This document shows, piece after piece, positions 8,525 through 16,979 of a DNA stretch of 64,000 bases. Position numbers and translations under genes: made by a program. This DNA is from Halopenitus sp041821145 (GTDB lineage Archaea; Halobacteriota; Halobacteria; Halobacteriales; Haloferacaceae). Position 1 is the stretch's first letter. Every line of letters begins with the position of its first letter. The notes beneath the pieces were generated by a model that was given only the letters and a program-made list of their open reading frames with translations, made no database searches and was not told where the DNA came from. The stretch lies in the NCBI RefSeq assembly GCF_041821145.1, contig NZ_JBGUBC010000001.1, forward strand, positions 252,569-316,568, written 5' to 3'.

Positions 8525-9454
8525 ATGACCCTCTCGGTCGTCGTTCCGACACTCAACGGGCGGGACCAGCTGGCCGCCGGCCTCGACGCGCTCGCGGCCC
8601 ACGCGCCCGACGCCGAGGTGATCGTGGTCAACGGTCCCTCGGCTGATGGAACGACGGGGATGGTTCGTGACCGAGAGGACGTCGACGTACTCGTGGAGAT
8701 ATCCGATCGCACGGTGAACGTCGCGCGGAACGCCGGCATCGAGGTCGCCACCGGCGACCGGATCGCTCTCGTGGATTACGACAATCGGATCGAGCCGTCG
8801 TGGATCGAAGGGGTGCGATCCGGGCTCGGGCGGGCGGACGTCGTAACGGGACCGGTTTGCCGGTCACTCCCGGCCGGCCGAACGACCGAAACGATCGAAC
8901 GTCGTCGGATCGCGGGACGAGAGGTGGCGTACTTTGCGGGCGGGAACGTCGCGTTCCGGTCGGCCGTGCTTTCCGATCTCGATGGCTTCGACGAACACCT
9001 TCGAACGGGTGGCGCACGTGATCTCGCCCACCGGCTTGCGGGCTACGAGTACGATCTCGTCTGGGAACCCGCCGTCTCCGTCGAGTGTGAGCCGTCGGGA
9101 GAAGCGTCCGCCGACGGCGGGGAGCAGGGAGACACCGACTGGCGATGGAAATACCGCGCACTGGCCTATCGGCTCGCGAAGAACTACGGCCTTCGACCGA
9201 CGGTGATCCGTCGGATCGGCTCACACGCGATCGGCGATGCCACCTCCGTCGCACGGGACGTCCTCGGCGGGGAAGCGACACCGTGTGGATGGGCCGGAAA
9301 CGGCCGGGAAGTGGTGACTGGCACCGCACGCGGCTTCGCCGAGGGAATGGTCGCTCGGGCCCGCGACCGATCTCCCAGGCGAAATCCGAACGGGATCTCC
9401 AAACGCGCCGACCGTGCCGTCGCGAAGTACGACTGGCGCGAGGACGCACGATAA
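8525..9454 (+). CDS. Family 2 glycosyltransferase
   Basis: 309 residues. An N-terminal GT-A fold begins VVVPTLNGRDQL, with NGPSADGT and the metal-binding region LVDYDNRIEPSW (a DYD in place of the usual DxD). No membrane segment is seen. It is predicted to transfer a sugar from a nucleotide- or dolichol-phosphate donor, probably in glycan or glycolipid assembly; donor and acceptor are unknown. A TATA-like CTTTTAGG lies about 30 bp before the start. No other glycan genes are adjacent, so context does not help. Confidence 0.8.
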   Translation: MTLSVVVPTLNGRDQLAAGLDALAAHAPDAEVIVVNGPSADGTTGMVRDREDVDVLVEISDRTVNVARNAGIEVATGDRIALVDYDNRIEPSWIEGVRSGLGRADVVTGPVCRSLPAGRTTETIERRRIAGREVAYFAGGNVAFRSAVLSDLDGFDEHLRTGGARDLAHRLAGYEYDLVWEPAVSVECEPSGEASADGGEQGDTDWRWKYRALAYRLAKNYGLRPTVIRRIGSHAIGDATSVARDVLGGEATPCGWAGNGREVVTGTARGFAEGMVARARDRSPRRNPNGISKRADRAVAKYDWREDAR

Positions 9455-9566
9455 CTCTGCGGGCGAACTCGCCATTCGAACGGGGCCGCCGACGGGGGCA
9501 CGAGGGAGACGCGATGGACAACGATCCGGGACGCAACCGGTATGAGGGCCCGCAAGCAACGATCGA

Positions 9567-10220
9567 ATGATGAAACGAGACGTCGCCGTCGACCGGATCG
9601 AGACGATCCTCGAGACGATCGACGCGGAGACGATGCCGGTTCCGGTACGGGAGGTGTGGGTCTTCGGCGAGGTGGCGCTCGGACTGGATCCGATCGACCG
9701 CCTCGACGTCTATCTCACCAAGGACGTCCTGTTCGGCGGCGAAAAACGGGAGGAAACCAACCGGGATTTCGAGGCCGAATTCGGCGTGAAAGGTATCGGT
9801 GGGACGGTGCGTACCGAATGGGCCACGAGTCATCCCGACCGGATCGAAACGAGCGATAACGGTTACGTCGCCCCCGAGAAATGTCTGGCCGCACACCTTC
9901 TGTCGGACGACGAGCCGGTCCACCTCGAGGTGTGTAACGCGAGTTTCGATCGGAACGTCACCCAGCGGCTGGAGGGCGCGCTGGCACGGGAGGCCTACGG
10001 GGAGATCCTCGACCCACGAGGAGTGTGTCTGTGGGTCGACGGCTCGCGGGACGAGGAGGCGATCGATCGACTTCGAGAAGGATCGTTCGCGATGCCCCCG
10101 CTTGAGGAGGCATTGGAGATGCTCGGCGCGGAATCAGCGGTCGCAAGCGAGGCGGCGACGGCGTTGCGACGCGATCGATCGGACGCGGCGGGAACGTCGG
10201 TCCGCGGCGACGTGGTCTGA
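9567..10220 (+). CDS. Uncharacterised haloarchaeal protein (DUF7095-like)
   Basis: 217 residues, acidic and soluble. The first half (VREVWVFGEVALGLDPIDRL, then DVYLTKDVLFGG) looks like the beta-strand region of a nucleotidyltransferase-type fold, but no clear GSxxxGxxxxxSDxD motif is present. It matches my memory of haloarchaeal DUF7095; function unknown. GTG/ATG alternatives: the frame begins ATGATG at 9567. It converges with the methyltransferase gene downstream (30-bp gap). Confidence 0.6.
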   Translation: MMKRDVAVDRIETILETIDAETMPVPVREVWVFGEVALGLDPIDRLDVYLTKDVLFGGEKREETNRDFEAEFGVKGIGGTVRTEWATSHPDRIETSDNGYVAPEKCLAAHLLSDDEPVHLEVCNASFDRNVTQRLEGALAREAYGEILDPRGVCLWVDGSRDEEAIDRLREGSFAMPPLEEALEMLGAESAVASEAATALRRDRSDAAGTSVRGDVV

Positions 10221-10250
10221 AGAGATCACCGCATCGACACCGGATCGTCA

Positions 10251-11066
10251 TTACTCGGGGACGCGACCGACCGTCACTTCGAAGGGAACGACCTCAACGC
10301 GCTCGTACTCGCCGGCCTGCATATCGGCGATCACCTCACGACCCATGGACTGCCACCGGCTCTTGAGGTCCTCGTACGCCTCCGAGGAGAGTGCGGCCTC
10401 GAGTTCCGACCGGTGTGCATCCAGACCCGACCCGCTCGCCTTCCGGACGGCCGCCTCCATCGACTGGGAGGAGTAGGGCGGTTCGATACGTTTTTCGTGG
10501 TGATATCGCCGTACGGAGACGTCGATGAAACCCTCACGACGGAACAATTCCCGAACGCGAGCGCCAAGGGCGACGTCCGTTCCGACGCCAGCGAGATACG
10601 CCTCCCGCGCTTCCCGTTCGAGTCGCTGCTCGCTTGCGACCGTCGAGGAGACGCCGACTTCGGCGTTGTTCGGCTCGATCGCCGCGACCAGATCACGGGA
10701 GACGCGACGGAACTCGCGAAGCGCCGTCCGGGGATCGGGAAGGTTGATGAGAAGGGCCTGGCACGCGAGAAGATCGACGGCGTCGTCGCGGACGGGTAGT
10801 CGGGTCGCATCACCCACACACGTCGAGACCCCTTCCGGAACTCGATCGCGTGCGACCCGAAGCAGGGCCGGATCGGCATCGACGCCGACGATCCGCGCGT
10901 CCGTGGGGGTCTCCTCGGAGAGAACGCGAGTCAATTCGCCGGTTCCACAGCCGACGTCGAGGACGGACTGACGCGACTCCAACTTGAGGTCGGCGAGCGC
11001 CTCCCGATCGTCGGCCCACATGCCGCGGCGCGTGCGTTCGAGGTACTCGGGGGTGAACCGGCGCAC
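10251..11066 (-). CDS. Class I SAM-dependent methyltransferase
   Basis: 271 residues. SAM-binding motif I is LDVGCGTGELT (about 36-46), followed by IVGVDADPALL and the acidic-loop region GDATRLPVRDDAVD. The C-terminal half (RELFRREGFIDVSVRRYHHEKR) completes a UbiE-like fold. Substrate unknown. It is a second small-molecule-type methyltransferase within 3 kb of the one at 7272-8015, but the two are not close copies. Endonuclease IV lies upstream of it... that is, next on the same strand, 78 bp away. Confidence 0.8.
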   Translation of the reverse strand: MRRFTPEYLERTRRGMWADDREALADLKLESRQSVLDVGCGTGELTRVLSEETPTDARIVGVDADPALLRVARDRVPEGVSTCVGDATRLPVRDDAVDLLACQALLINLPDPRTALREFRRVSRDLVAAIEPNNAEVGVSSTVASEQRLEREAREAYLAGVGTDVALGARVRELFRREGFIDVSVRRYHHEKRIEPPYSSQSMEAAVRKASGSGLDAHRSELEAALSSEAYEDLKSRWQSMGREVIADMQAGEYERVEVVPFEVTVGRVPE

Positions 11067-11144
11067 GAACCACCCTTCGGACGGCGGTCCGTTAAGCCCG
11101 CGGATCGCCGCCCGTGCAGCGGGTCGTCCGACGTCAGCGGGCAG

Positions 11145-11981
11145 TCACTCCCGACGGAACTCGCGAACGCGATCGATGTTCCACGCGTAGCTGCGCCCGT
11201 CTTCGGTCGGCGTTTCGAGGACGAACGGAAGATCACGAAGGTCGGGATGGGTGACGATCCGTTTCATGCCCGCCTCGCCGATGTACCCCTCACCGATGTG
11301 TGCATGTTCGTCCTTGTTCGTTCCGTGGTCGTGTTTCGAGTCGTTGAGGTGAATACATCGGAGATGATCGAGCCCAACGACGTCGTCGAACTCGGCGATC
11401 GTCTCGTCGACCGCCGCCGCCGTCGAGAGGTCATAGCCCGCCGCGAACGTGTGGGCGGTATCGAGACAGACGTCGAGGGGTTGATCGGCCGACTCGAGAA
11501 CGGTCGCGAGGTGCTCGAACTGCCCGCCGAGTTTCGTTCCCGATCCGGCGTCGGACTCGATGAGGATCTGCACCCCATCCGGCACGTCGAGTTCGTCGAG
11601 GAGGGACGCGGCGTTCTCCAGCCCGGCTTCGACGCCAGCGCCGGTGTGTGCGCCGAGATGGACGTTGACGAAGGGGATGTCCAGCGCCGCCGCCGCCTCG
11701 AGTTCCCGTTGCATCGACTCGCGGGACTTCTCACGAAGATCCGCCTTCGGCGTACAGAGATTCACGAGATACGACGTGTGGATCACCCAGGGGCCGTCGA
11801 GACGGTCGGCGGTCCCCGTCCGGAATAGCTCGGCCTCCTCGGTACCGATGTTCGGGTCCTGCCAGACCTGGGGTGAGTGGGTGAAGATCTGCCCGCAGGT
11901 GCCGCCGACCTCCAGTTGGTTGTCGATCGCGTTGTCCACGCCGCCGGCGATCGAGACGTGGGCTCCGACGTTCGGGTTCAT
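11145..11981 (-). CDS. nfo: Deoxyribonuclease IV (AP endonuclease, Nfo family)
   Basis: 278 residues from MNPNVGAHVSIAGG. The frame is open for 42 more codons upstream, but this start has the canonical family N-terminus GAHVSIAGG. Zinc-ligand motifs are present: VNVHLGAHTGAG, LIESDAGSGTKLGG, VCLDTAHTFAAGYDL, CIHLNDSKHDHGTNKDEHAHIGEG. The enzyme cleaves DNA 5' of abasic sites in base-excision repair, using three zinc ions. Length is normal for the family. It is downstream of, and on the same strand as, the lipoate ligase-like gene (95-bp gap). Confidence 0.93.
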   Translation of the reverse strand: MNPNVGAHVSIAGGVDNAIDNQLEVGGTCGQIFTHSPQVWQDPNIGTEEAELFRTGTADRLDGPWVIHTSYLVNLCTPKADLREKSRESMQRELEAAAALDIPFVNVHLGAHTGAGVEAGLENAASLLDELDVPDGVQILIESDAGSGTKLGGQFEHLATVLESADQPLDVCLDTAHTFAAGYDLSTAAAVDETIAEFDDVVGLDHLRCIHLNDSKHDHGTNKDEHAHIGEGYIGEAGMKRIVTHPDLRDLPFVLETPTEDGRSYAWNIDRVREFRRE

Positions 11982-12076
11982 GGCGGAGACTGGATATCGA
12001 CGGGCAAAGCCGCTTCGAACTCCGTCGGTTCCGATCGGCGCTCCGAGCGCGAACCAATCACGACGCCACCTGACCG

Positions 12077-12895
12077 CTACCGCGATCCGGGCTGACGCCG
12101 GATCCACGATCGCGACTGATATCGATCGCGTACGCGCTCGCGCGCCCTCGAGAGTTCCGCGTCACTCCAGGAGCCCTCGGAAGCGTCGGTCCATTCGGCG
12201 AGCGTGTCCTCCAGCGTCTTGACGACGGACTCCCGATCGTGATCGACCAGTTCGTTCATACCCACGACGCGCTCGCGAAATCGGTCGGGGGTCACCGGCG
12301 GATCCGAAAAGACGTCGAGGTGGGATTCGGCGTCGACGGCGTAGGTGAGCGATCCATGCTGGAGCACCGCATCGTTGTCGCGATGCTGGGCGTTGCCGGC
12401 GATCTTCCGTCGATCGTCCGGCGGACCGGCAACGAGATCGTGGGCGGGATGAAGCGCCCGGAGGTAACAGGCGGGAGGATGGATCGCGGGACGGGACTCC
12501 TCCGCGTAGTCGGCATCGACCCCGATCCGCGAGAAAAACGCGAGTATCGGCTCACACAGGAGCTGATAGGAGTCAACGAGATCGCCCGGAACCGCGTCGG
12601 CCGGCACGGCGATCGAATAGGCGACGTCACCGACGGAGTCGTGATAGATGCCGCCGCCACCGGTCCGTCTGCGTGTCACGTCGATCCCCGATTCGTGACA
12701 CCGTCCCCACTCGACCGTTTCGGGATCCTGATGATACCCGAGCGTGAGACAACTCGGGGCCCACCGATAGACACGGACGGTCCAGGGGCCTCCGTCGGCG
12801 GCGGTGTTGGCCGCCACCTCGTCAAGCGCCATCTGCATTGGACCCGATCGAGCTTCCTCGCGGATCAGACGCCACTCGCCGTCAGGTGCGTCCAT
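12077..12895 (-). CDS. lplA: Lipoate-protein ligase A family protein
   Basis: 272 residues from MDAPDGEWRL. The frame is open for 44 upstream codons, but a start at 12895 follows a TATA-like ACTTTTC by about 27 bp. The biotin/lipoate A/B ligase fold is shown by RVYRWAPSCLTLGYHQ, the RRRTGGGGIYHD glycine-rich motif, and the catalytic-lysine region RRKIAGNAQHRDNDAVLQHGS. It attaches lipoate (or octanoate) to 2-oxoacid dehydrogenase or glycine cleavage H proteins. Substrate is inferred from the family. It is divergent from Rio2. Confidence 0.88.
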   Translation of the reverse strand: MDAPDGEWRLIREEARSGPMQMALDEVAANTAADGGPWTVRVYRWAPSCLTLGYHQDPETVEWGRCHESGIDVTRRRTGGGGIYHDSVGDVAYSIAVPADAVPGDLVDSYQLLCEPILAFFSRIGVDADYAEESRPAIHPPACYLRALHPAHDLVAGPPDDRRKIAGNAQHRDNDAVLQHGSLTYAVDAESHLDVFSDPPVTPDRFRERVVGMNELVDHDRESVVKTLEDTLAEWTDASEGSWSDAELSRARERVRDRYQSRSWIRRQPGSR

Positions 12896-13030
12896 ACTCC
12901 CCGTTCGGATCGACGCCGAAAAGTCGTTTCGTTCGGCGGGACGGAGATTCAACCGGGGAGATGACCCGGATCGGGATATTTTATATCGCAGTATGCAATT
13001 TATCCTTGCGATCAACGGGGATCGCATCGC

Positions 13031-13040
13031 CCTTTTAGGG
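13031..13040 (+). promoter_or_regulatory. TATA box for the Rio2 gene
   Basis: CCTTTTAGGG centred about 26 bp before the ATG at 13061, the spacing expected for a leaderless haloarchaeal message. The element is nearly palindromic. Confidence 0.55.
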
Positions 13041-13060
13041 TTCGCCGGAGTAGCCTCGGC

Positions 13061-13975
13061 ATGGTCACGAACATCGCGGGGGTGATGGCGGATCTCGAGC
13101 CCGAGGACTTCTATCTACTCTCGGGCGTCGAGCAGGGAATGCGCTTTTCGGAGTGGGTTCGGCGAGACAAGCTTCCCGACTATGCCGATCTCACCGTCGA
13201 GGAAGTCGACTACCGACTCGATCGGTGCCTGGATGAGGAGTTGATCGAGCGACGAACGATCCAGTACGAGGGGTATCAGTTGACCTTCGAGGGCTATGAC
13301 GCTCTCGCGCTTCGGACGTTCGCCGAACGCGAGACGCTTCAGGGGATCGGCGCGCCACTGGGCGTCGGCAAGGAAAGCGACGTCTACGAGGCCCGCTCGT
13401 TCAAGCCATTGGCGCTGAAATTTCACCGGGAAGGCTACACGAACTTCCGCGAGGTGATGAAAGAACGCGAGTATACCGCCGATCGCCAACACGTCTCCTG
13501 GCTGTATACGGCACGAAAGGCCGCCGAGCGCGAATACGAGGCGCTCGAAACGCTGTATCCGGACGTCTCGGTCCCACGACCAGTGGATCAGAATCGCCAC
13601 GCGATCGTGATGGACAAATTCGAGGGCGTAGAGCTCGCCCGCTCGAAGCTCGAATCCGATCAGGTCCTCGGAGTGTGTAACCTGGTGATTCGCGAACTCA
13701 CGACGGCCCATGAGGCGGGATGGATCCACGCCGACATATCCGAACACAACATCGCGATCGCCGAAAGCGGGATCACGATCTTCGATTGGCCCCAGGCGGT
13801 CCGAGAGGACCACGAGAACGCCCGGGAGTTCCTCGAACGCGATCTCCGGAACCTCACCAAGTATTTCGCCCGCAAGTATCCACGGGAGACACCGGATTCG
13901 ATCGACGTAGCGGCGATTGCCGATGCGGTCGAGGACGGTTCCTTCGAGACCATCCGCGAGTTCGGCGGCGTATAA
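13061..13975 (+). CDS. rio2: Rio2-type atypical serine/threonine protein kinase
   Basis: 304 residues. An N-terminal winged helix (about 1-90), characteristic of Rio2, is followed by the kinase: a nucleotide-binding loop GVGKESDVYEA, the ATP-binding lysine in LALKFHREG, the catalytic loop HADISEHNI, and the metal-binding loop IFDWPQ. In archaea and eukaryotes Rio2 acts in small-subunit ribosome maturation, behaving mainly as an ATPase. Length and domain order are standard. The start has a TATA box 26 bp upstream. Confidence 0.93.
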   Translation: MVTNIAGVMADLEPEDFYLLSGVEQGMRFSEWVRRDKLPDYADLTVEEVDYRLDRCLDEELIERRTIQYEGYQLTFEGYDALALRTFAERETLQGIGAPLGVGKESDVYEARSFKPLALKFHREGYTNFREVMKEREYTADRQHVSWLYTARKAAEREYEALETLYPDVSVPRPVDQNRHAIVMDKFEGVELARSKLESDQVLGVCNLVIRELTTAHEAGWIHADISEHNIAIAESGITIFDWPQAVREDHENAREFLERDLRNLTKYFARKYPRETPDSIDVAAIADAVEDGSFETIREFGGV

Positions 13976-14210
13976 ACGTTATACCGCGATAGAGAATAGT
14001 CAAACGGTCCTGTTCGTCCCGAACGCGGGCGACTCGATGACGATCGACGTCGAGGAGCCGCCGCGGGAGGAGGTCGTGCGCTTCGACGAGCGAGAGGTGA
14101 TCGACCATGGTTCGACCGAGTGAGAATGATGCCTGACGGTGAGTGGACCGAACGTCGATCGATCTCGATCAGCCGGCCGGACGTCGATCAGCCGGTCGAT
14201 CGGATGTCGA
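13976..14210. other. Intergenic region with a weak small ORF and irregular GTCGATC repeats
   Basis: This 235-bp gap between Rio2 and a convergent membrane-protein gene holds a plus-strand ORF from the ATG at 14037 to 14123 (28 residues, acidic, MTIDVEEPPREE...), whose frame stays open upstream but lacks another clear start. It may be a real small protein, but I cannot support it further. At 14152-14212, ACGTCGATC-type motifs recur at uneven spacing (29 and 23 bp), so it is not a regular array. Confidence 0.3.
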
Positions 14211-14630
14211 TCAATCGTCCGCCGGCGCCACACCGGTCGGACCGGCACCACCGGAGTCGGTATCGACGGTGAGCGTGCGATACAGCATGATGAGCATCGA
14301 GACGATGAGCGCGCTCCCCCACAGAAGCGTCGTCGGCATCAGGAACTGGAAGCCGAATCCCTCCCCGATCCAGACGGTTCCCGGAACGCCCCACTGACCG
14401 AGGATAAAGAGGACTGTCACGATGGTTCGAAGGGTTCCCGTCACGCCCAGCGCCGGAACGGCAAAACCCATGACGATGGCGAGGATCGAGAGGACGCCGA
14501 GATGAGCATGTCCGCCGATCATCCACGGCGGAACGGAACTGCCGCTCGACAGGAGGATCGACTGGTGAAGTCCTACGGCCATCATGACGGCGAGCCCGAG
14601 AAAGCCGGATGCTTTGAGTGGCCTAGTCAT
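14211..14630 (-). CDS. Small four-helix membrane protein, possibly styrene-oxide-isomerase-like
   Basis: 139 residues from MTRPLKASG (the frame is open for seven more codons). Four hydrophobic helices are visible: about 8-26, 36-57, 62-80 and 92-113, then a short hydrophilic tail. Conserved-looking histidines are in GLHQS and GGHAHLG. By eye, the stretch HAHLGVLSILAIVMGF followed by VPALG resembles the AH.G...(M)..IA..F.LP.LG pattern of styrene-oxide isomerases, small haem-containing membrane proteins. That link is only a visual comparison. It could equally be an unrelated haloarchaeal membrane family. The gene is convergent with Rio2. Confidence 0.55.
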   Translation of the reverse strand: MTRPLKASGFLGLAVMMAVGLHQSILLSSGSSVPPWMIGGHAHLGVLSILAIVMGFAVPALGVTGTLRTIVTVLFILGQWGVPGTVWIGEGFGFQFLMPTTLLWGSALIVSMLIMLYRTLTVDTDSGGAGPTGVAPADD

Positions 14631-14702
14631 GATCGGTCGGTGGCACACCACCGAACCTGTTAAATCTTGAGAAATTCGCGAAACGTTCCCCGATCGGGAG
14701 TT

Positions 14703-14794
14703 GGAACCTGGTGTCTCACCCAGTTACCGGAACCGGGCGTCTCGATGGATCACCGGAACCAGGCGTCTCGGAAGGTCACTGGAACCGGATACCG
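14703..14794. repeat. 26-bp tandem repeat, about 3.5 diverged copies
   Basis: GGAACC begins each unit at 14703, 14729, 14755 and 14781, an exact 26-bp period. Units two and three share GGAACC-N-GGCGTCTCG, and end TCACC or TCACT. The array fills the gap between the membrane-protein promoter and the F420 reductase, and its last unit runs into the last codons of that gene. Confidence 0.8.
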
Positions 14795-15444
14795 GGATCG
14801 GAAAGTCCCTCGTTGTGCATCGCGACGTTGATCAAAAGCGGCGTGATCGATTCGACTTCGGCGGCGTTGTCGATCGACCCGGCATCGAGCGCGCGAAGCC
14901 CCTCGATGGCCTCCGCGAGCATGGAGACGATGTCTTTGGCGTCGGGATCGTCGCCAAGGACGAGCGTGTCGATCTCCAGTTCCCGATCCAGATTCGCCAA
15001 TCGGCCGGCAGCGAGGTTGTGAAACGCGCCGACGACCGAGACCTCCTCCGGGGCGGCGTCCGCGGCGATCCGGGTGACGCTTCCGGCCCCTGGCCGATGG
15101 TAGTGAAACCCGTCCTCATCGCGTTGCATCCCGACAGCCGGCGAGACGAGTACGTCGTCGTCATCGAGGCGATCGCCGATGTCCTCGACGGTGTCGGCGA
15201 CGTGGTAGGGTGGAACGGCGAGGACGATCACGTCGGCGCGGTCCGCAGCCATGGCGTTCGCGAAGCCACCCACCGTGGCGTCGACGCCTCGGCTGTCGAG
15301 TTCGGTTTCGTACTCCCCGGCCTTCGATCGTGCTCGTTCGGGATCGCGGGACCCGACGATGACGTCGTGGTTCGTGTGGAACGCCCACCGGAGAGCCAAC
15401 CCTTCCCCGATGTCTCCGGTCCCGCCGAGTATCGCGATTCGCAT
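14776..15444 (-). CDS. npdG: F420-dependent NADP reductase
   Basis: 222 residues. A Rossmann motif ILGGTGDIGEGLA at the N-terminus and the NADP-specificity region VGSRDPERA are typical of F420H2:NADP+ oxidoreductase. Later signatures are VVLAVPPYHV-type loop IVLAVPPYH, the conserved VSPAVGM, and AFHNLAAGRL. The enzyme moves electrons between coenzyme F420 and NADP(H) in the cytoplasm. Length is normal. Its 3' end is part of the 26-bp tandem repeat array, so the last residues (GIRFQ) may have been changed by repeat slippage. Confidence 0.9.
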   Translation of the reverse strand: MRIAILGGTGDIGEGLALRWAFHTNHDVIVGSRDPERARSKAGEYETELDSRGVDATVGGFANAMAADRADVIVLAVPPYHVADTVEDIGDRLDDDDVLVSPAVGMQRDEDGFHYHRPGAGSVTRIAADAAPEEVSVVGAFHNLAAGRLANLDRELEIDTLVLGDDPDAKDIVSMLAEAIEGLRALDAGSIDNAAEVESITPLLINVAMHNEGLSDPGIRFQ

Positions 15445-15468
15445 ACCAACAGTGGTGGCGGCGGCGTC

Positions 15469-16341
15469 TTATGTGCGTCGTTCCAACAGATCGACGAGCG
15501 CGTTCACGTCCTCCACGACGGCATCAGCGCCGACCGACGTGTACGTTTGTCGACCCGACTCACCGGTGAGACCCCCGGTCAACACACCGATCCCGTAGTA
15601 AACGCGGTCGGGATCCGCGTCGTCGGCATTGCGAGCCGTCCGGATGTCGTCGAGGGTATCGCCGACGAACGCGACCACGTCGGCATCGAACCGCTCGGCG
15701 AGGGTACAAAGCGCCCGCGGGTGAGGTTTACCCTCCTCCCAGTCGTCCATGGTGAACCGGTGGGCTGGTGGCAGATCGAGTCCGACACGATCGAGCGCGA
15801 TATCGGCCTCGGCCGCCGGGCGACCGGTGAGGACGCCGACGTCGAAGCGAGACCGGAGGGTCTCGATCGTGTCGCCCTCGATGAGAACCGGCTCGTCAGT
15901 GATGAATCCGGGGACCTCGATCGGCGGCTCGCCGCCCTCGAGTTCGCGGTAGCGGTCGGCGCCGAGATACAGCGCCTGAAAGACGTCCCGGAGTCGATCG
16001 GGATCCCACGCATCGAGAACGGTCGCCCGCGTATCGGGCGGGAGTTCGTCCACGACCGCTTTCGCGCCGTCGAGACCACCGCCGGCAGTTGCGATCCGAT
16101 CGGTGAACGCGTCGATCCCCGCCTCGAAGCCCTCGGCGCTTGCGAGCACGTACAGCGCCGCGGCGTAGGTGAGTTCCCAGTCGTTGTTGAACCCGCCGGC
16201 GTTCTTGAACGCCTGGACGTCCTCACGGGAGATCGTCGTCCCGTACACGCGTTCGATCGACTCCACGATCGCCCGCCGGTAGGAATCCGCGACGTCGACG
16301 AGCACCCCGTCGATGTCCAGCACGACTGCATCGACCTGCAT
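15469..16341 (-). CDS. HAD-superfamily phosphatase (TIGR01548-type)
   Basis: 290 residues from MQVDAVVLDIDG; 23 further upstream codons are open, but this start puts the catalytic motif at the usual place. Motif I is VLDIDGVLVD (Asp nucleophile and +2 Asp), motif II VGVLTGRPAAE, motif III/IV around EGKPHPRAL and FVGDTLDDIRTA. The long cap domain between motifs I and II fits the haloarchaeal TIGR01548 HAD-IA family. Substrate unknown. It lies 24 bp upstream of npdG on the same strand and may share its transcript. Confidence 0.85.
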   Translation of the reverse strand: MQVDAVVLDIDGVLVDVADSYRRAIVESIERVYGTTISREDVQAFKNAGGFNNDWELTYAAALYVLASAEGFEAGIDAFTDRIATAGGGLDGAKAVVDELPPDTRATVLDAWDPDRLRDVFQALYLGADRYRELEGGEPPIEVPGFITDEPVLIEGDTIETLRSRFDVGVLTGRPAAEADIALDRVGLDLPPAHRFTMDDWEEGKPHPRALCTLAERFDADVVAFVGDTLDDIRTARNADDADPDRVYYGIGVLTGGLTGESGRQTYTSVGADAVVEDVNALVDLLERRT

Positions 16342-16439
16342 ACACTCCCTCACGCGGCAGCGCGAAAAACCGTTCCGACTGGTGGGCGTCGATCCGTTCG
16401 TGGTATCCACGAATTGGAGTATCGATGAGATGAGTTCGG

Positions 16440-16940
16440 CTATCGAGAAGGAGCGTCGGTGACGTAGAGAGTCTCCGGACCGACCGTTCGTCGCTCGACC
16501 CGAAGCGACGGCGACGGATCCTCGAACCCCAGAGTCGTGAACGCGGCCACGGCGTCGAGTCGCTCCGCGAGACGGGCCGTCGCTGGCTGGAGCTCGGCCG
16601 GGAGGTTTTGGCCGAAGACGACTGCGACCGACGACTCGTCAGCCGCGATCGGAAGCGCTTGAAGCGGCGACGGCGACGTCGCGAGATCGTGAACGTCGAG
16701 GCGGGCGAAGGCGACCGCGTCGGGAACCGACCGATCGACGACGTCGATCGCGACCACTCGATGGCCGTCCGCCACGAGCACACGCGCCACCTCCGAACGT
16801 CGACCGATCCCGATCTCGAGAACGATCGGAGCCTTCTGAACGGTCGGCGGCGACTGCTCAACGTGGGCCGAACCGGTCGGTTCCCGGGCGGCGAGTTCGG
16901 CGAGCTTGTTCGCGATCGCAGTCGAACGGGATCGGGTCAC
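16440..16940 (-). CDS. UPF0146 family protein
   Basis: 166 residues from the GTG at 16940 (VTRSRSTAIANKL). The frame is open further upstream, but longer starts would run across the divergent archaemetzincin promoter. The motif VLEIGIGRRSEVARVL, followed by VVAIDVVDRSVP and ARLDVHD, is a shortened Rossmann fold like a minimal methyltransferase, typical of the archaeal UPF0146 family. No function is established. GTG at 16958 is an alternative start. Confidence 0.75.
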   Translation of the reverse strand: MTRSRSTAIANKLAELAAREPTGSAHVEQSPPTVQKAPIVLEIGIGRRSEVARVLVADGHRVVAIDVVDRSVPDAVAFARLDVHDLATSPSPLQALPIAADESSVAVVFGQNLPAELQPATARLAERLDAVAAFTTLGFEDPSPSLRVERRTVGPETLYVTDAPSR

Positions 16941-16979
16941 GCCGGGCCATTTATGCACCAGGGAGGCATAACGGCTTCC

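Noticed and set aside
13917..14123. 68-codon ORF overlapping the end of Rio2
   Set aside because: Most of it overlaps Rio2 in another frame; only the last 28 codons could be a separate gene, noted at low confidence.
14152..14212. Regular tandem repeat based on ACGTCGATC
   Set aside because: Spacing is uneven (29 and 23 bp) and GATC-rich motifs are frequent throughout the genome.
14701..16428. 575-codon plus-strand ORF
   Set aside because: Antisense shadow of npdG and the HAD hydrolase, both of which have clear family motifs; long antisense frames are common at this GC content.
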